The notes below the pieces were generated by a model. That model did not search any database. It was given only the letters and a program-made list of their open reading frames with translations, and was not told where the DNA came from. DNA of 64,000 nucleotides from Colius striatus. Taxonomy: Eukaryota > Chordata > Aves > Coliiformes > Coliidae. Below are positions 62,826-64,000 of the stretch, in pieces. Position 1 is the first letter of the stretch. Each line of letters opens with the position of its first letter. The DNA is taken from NCBI RefSeq assembly GCF_028858725.1, contig NC_084759.1:179271770-179335769 (forward strand). The letters are read 5' to 3'. The translations under genes were made by a program, and so were the position numbers.

Positions 62826-64000
62826 TGTTCTACCCTCTTCAGAAGCGCCCAGACAGTCAATGAGGTGAGTCAGCTGTTTAAATTTAACCACATGGTTGAT
62901 TGCTTCATGGTGTCAGGAGGAGCACATTCAGGGCCCTTCCAGATAAGGTCTTAAACAATGGAGAAGGCAGTAAGTTCCTGCAACTGCTATCCTACTTTCT
63001 GATAACACTTTTTTAGATGTTAAGATTGGATTTTCAGTGTATAGAAGCTAGGTTTTATGCCTCAGTGTTATGTGCTGTTGCGCACCTCTGTGTGCAAAAC
63101 AACAATGACCATTCAGACAAACTTTGCAATTACATGCACACATATAGAAAAGGCAACTCAGTTAAAAACAATTTGAAAGTGGATTTCAACATGTAAGGCT
63201 TCTGGATGACAGGAGATAACTAAGTTTGAAACAAATTTCATTTGAACTTCTGTATTTTAATGCTTTTGACTAAATTATAAACACATTGCCTGTCCCCATT
63301 GCAAGATATCTTGAAAATATTTAATAGGTGGTGCTAATTGCCCATATTCACAGTCTCTGGAGACTCCTTTTGCCAGTATCTGTCATCTTCTGGAAGTGTC
63401 AAGCACTGAGGGATTCAAAATTTATTCTGACTCTTTTATGACTTGTAGTCCAAATAGAGATAATAAGTCACACTCTGTCTTCACCAGCCTGTAGTAATGT
63501 AGCCTCTTATTTATCCATGATTGCAGACAATTAGAAAGCGTATACACATTAGGCTGTGTATTTTGGAATGCGATAGCTATATGCAGATTGGTTTAGACAT
63601 TGCTTTCCTTACAAGCATTGTCCTTCTGTTTCATGCCTTTTTGTTATTTTTGATGTATCAGAAAATATTTATGCAGGTTCTGAGGAAGCCATGAAGGAGA
63701 AGGTCAAAGAGGAGGGTTACAGGAGCATGGATTGGTATTTTAACAGTAGATATGGTGTGAAAAGGTTGGATTTTGATTTAAAGAGGAAGCTGTGTCAAGG
63801 TCTGTTGACATTTAAGTACCTGGCAGAAAGTCTAGGTGCAAGATTACACTGCAAACTGCAGATAGCAGTTGTATTCTTCACACTATGGGAAGGAAAATAG
63901 AAGATTGGTTTTGATGAGTTTTAAGATGTGAAGCCAGATGGAGGCCATCTACATTTATTGCTGTAAAGCAACAATTTCTGCTCAGTTCTGTAACTTTCAT
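62826..64000. other. Intergenic to window end, no gene seen
   Basis: AT-rich sequence after the truncated CR1. The frame at 63691-63900 has no recognisable domain. Confidence 0.6.

Noticed and set aside
1-64000. CRISPR arrays, tRNA or rRNA genes, bacterial-type defence or biosynthetic systems
   Set aside because: Looked for by eye and not seen; the window is vertebrate nuclear DNA. Short or diverged tRNA-like SINE remnants cannot be excluded without a search.

Overview
The window is vertebrate nuclear DNA, almost certainly from a bird. It carries eight CR1 LINE fragments with the typical avian 3' end (TTCTATGATTCTATGAT type) and three solo LTRs of endogenous-retrovirus families that I recognise from bird genomes. 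It is mostly AT-rich, gene-poor sequence with two sharp CpG islands. The LTR families are ones I associate mainly with Neoaves, but that is recall, not a test.

Two protein genes can be supported, both on the minus strand. The first is GPR85 (SREB2), a 370-residue brain orphan GPCR, with its whole coding region in one exon (26900-28012). It has a short 5' leader with a good splice acceptor and a 4-codon upstream ORF. A donor site and a large CpG island (about 29396-31190) mark its promoter end. The second is SMIM30 (the human LINC00998 locus), a 61-residue single-pass membrane microprotein (52063-52248), with its own CpG-island promoter (about 52590-53500). The order matches the human 7q31 neighbourhood (BMT2 - GPR85 - SMIM30 - PPP1R3A - FOXP2), so the left edge should face BMT2 and the right edge PPP1R3A. 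Nothing suggests the two genes form an operon or one transcript: each has its own CpG-island promoter.

Layout: 1-22 kb is intergenic with two CR1 fragments (1448-2338, 10870-11455). From 22 to 27 kb is AT-rich and largely repeat-free, and probably includes the GPR85 3' UTR. GPR85 and its promoter island occupy 27-31.2 kb. A CTTC microsatellite and a solo LTR (32997-33982) follow. From 36.5 to 46.2 kb lie five CR1 3' fragments in both orientations. SMIM30 and its island lie at 51.9-53.5 kb. A rearranged solo LTR (55976-57148) and an ERVL-like solo LTR (59787-60388) come next. The right end holds the longest CR1 (61447-62825), which keeps a broken reverse-transcriptase region.

I found no bacterial-type system, CRISPR array, tRNA or rRNA. 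The most interesting local signals are a micro-inversion that flipped one LTR end together with its target-site duplication, the upstream ORF in the GPR85 leader, the easily missed SMIM30 microprotein, and a degenerate GC-rich minisatellite inside the GPR85 promoter island.
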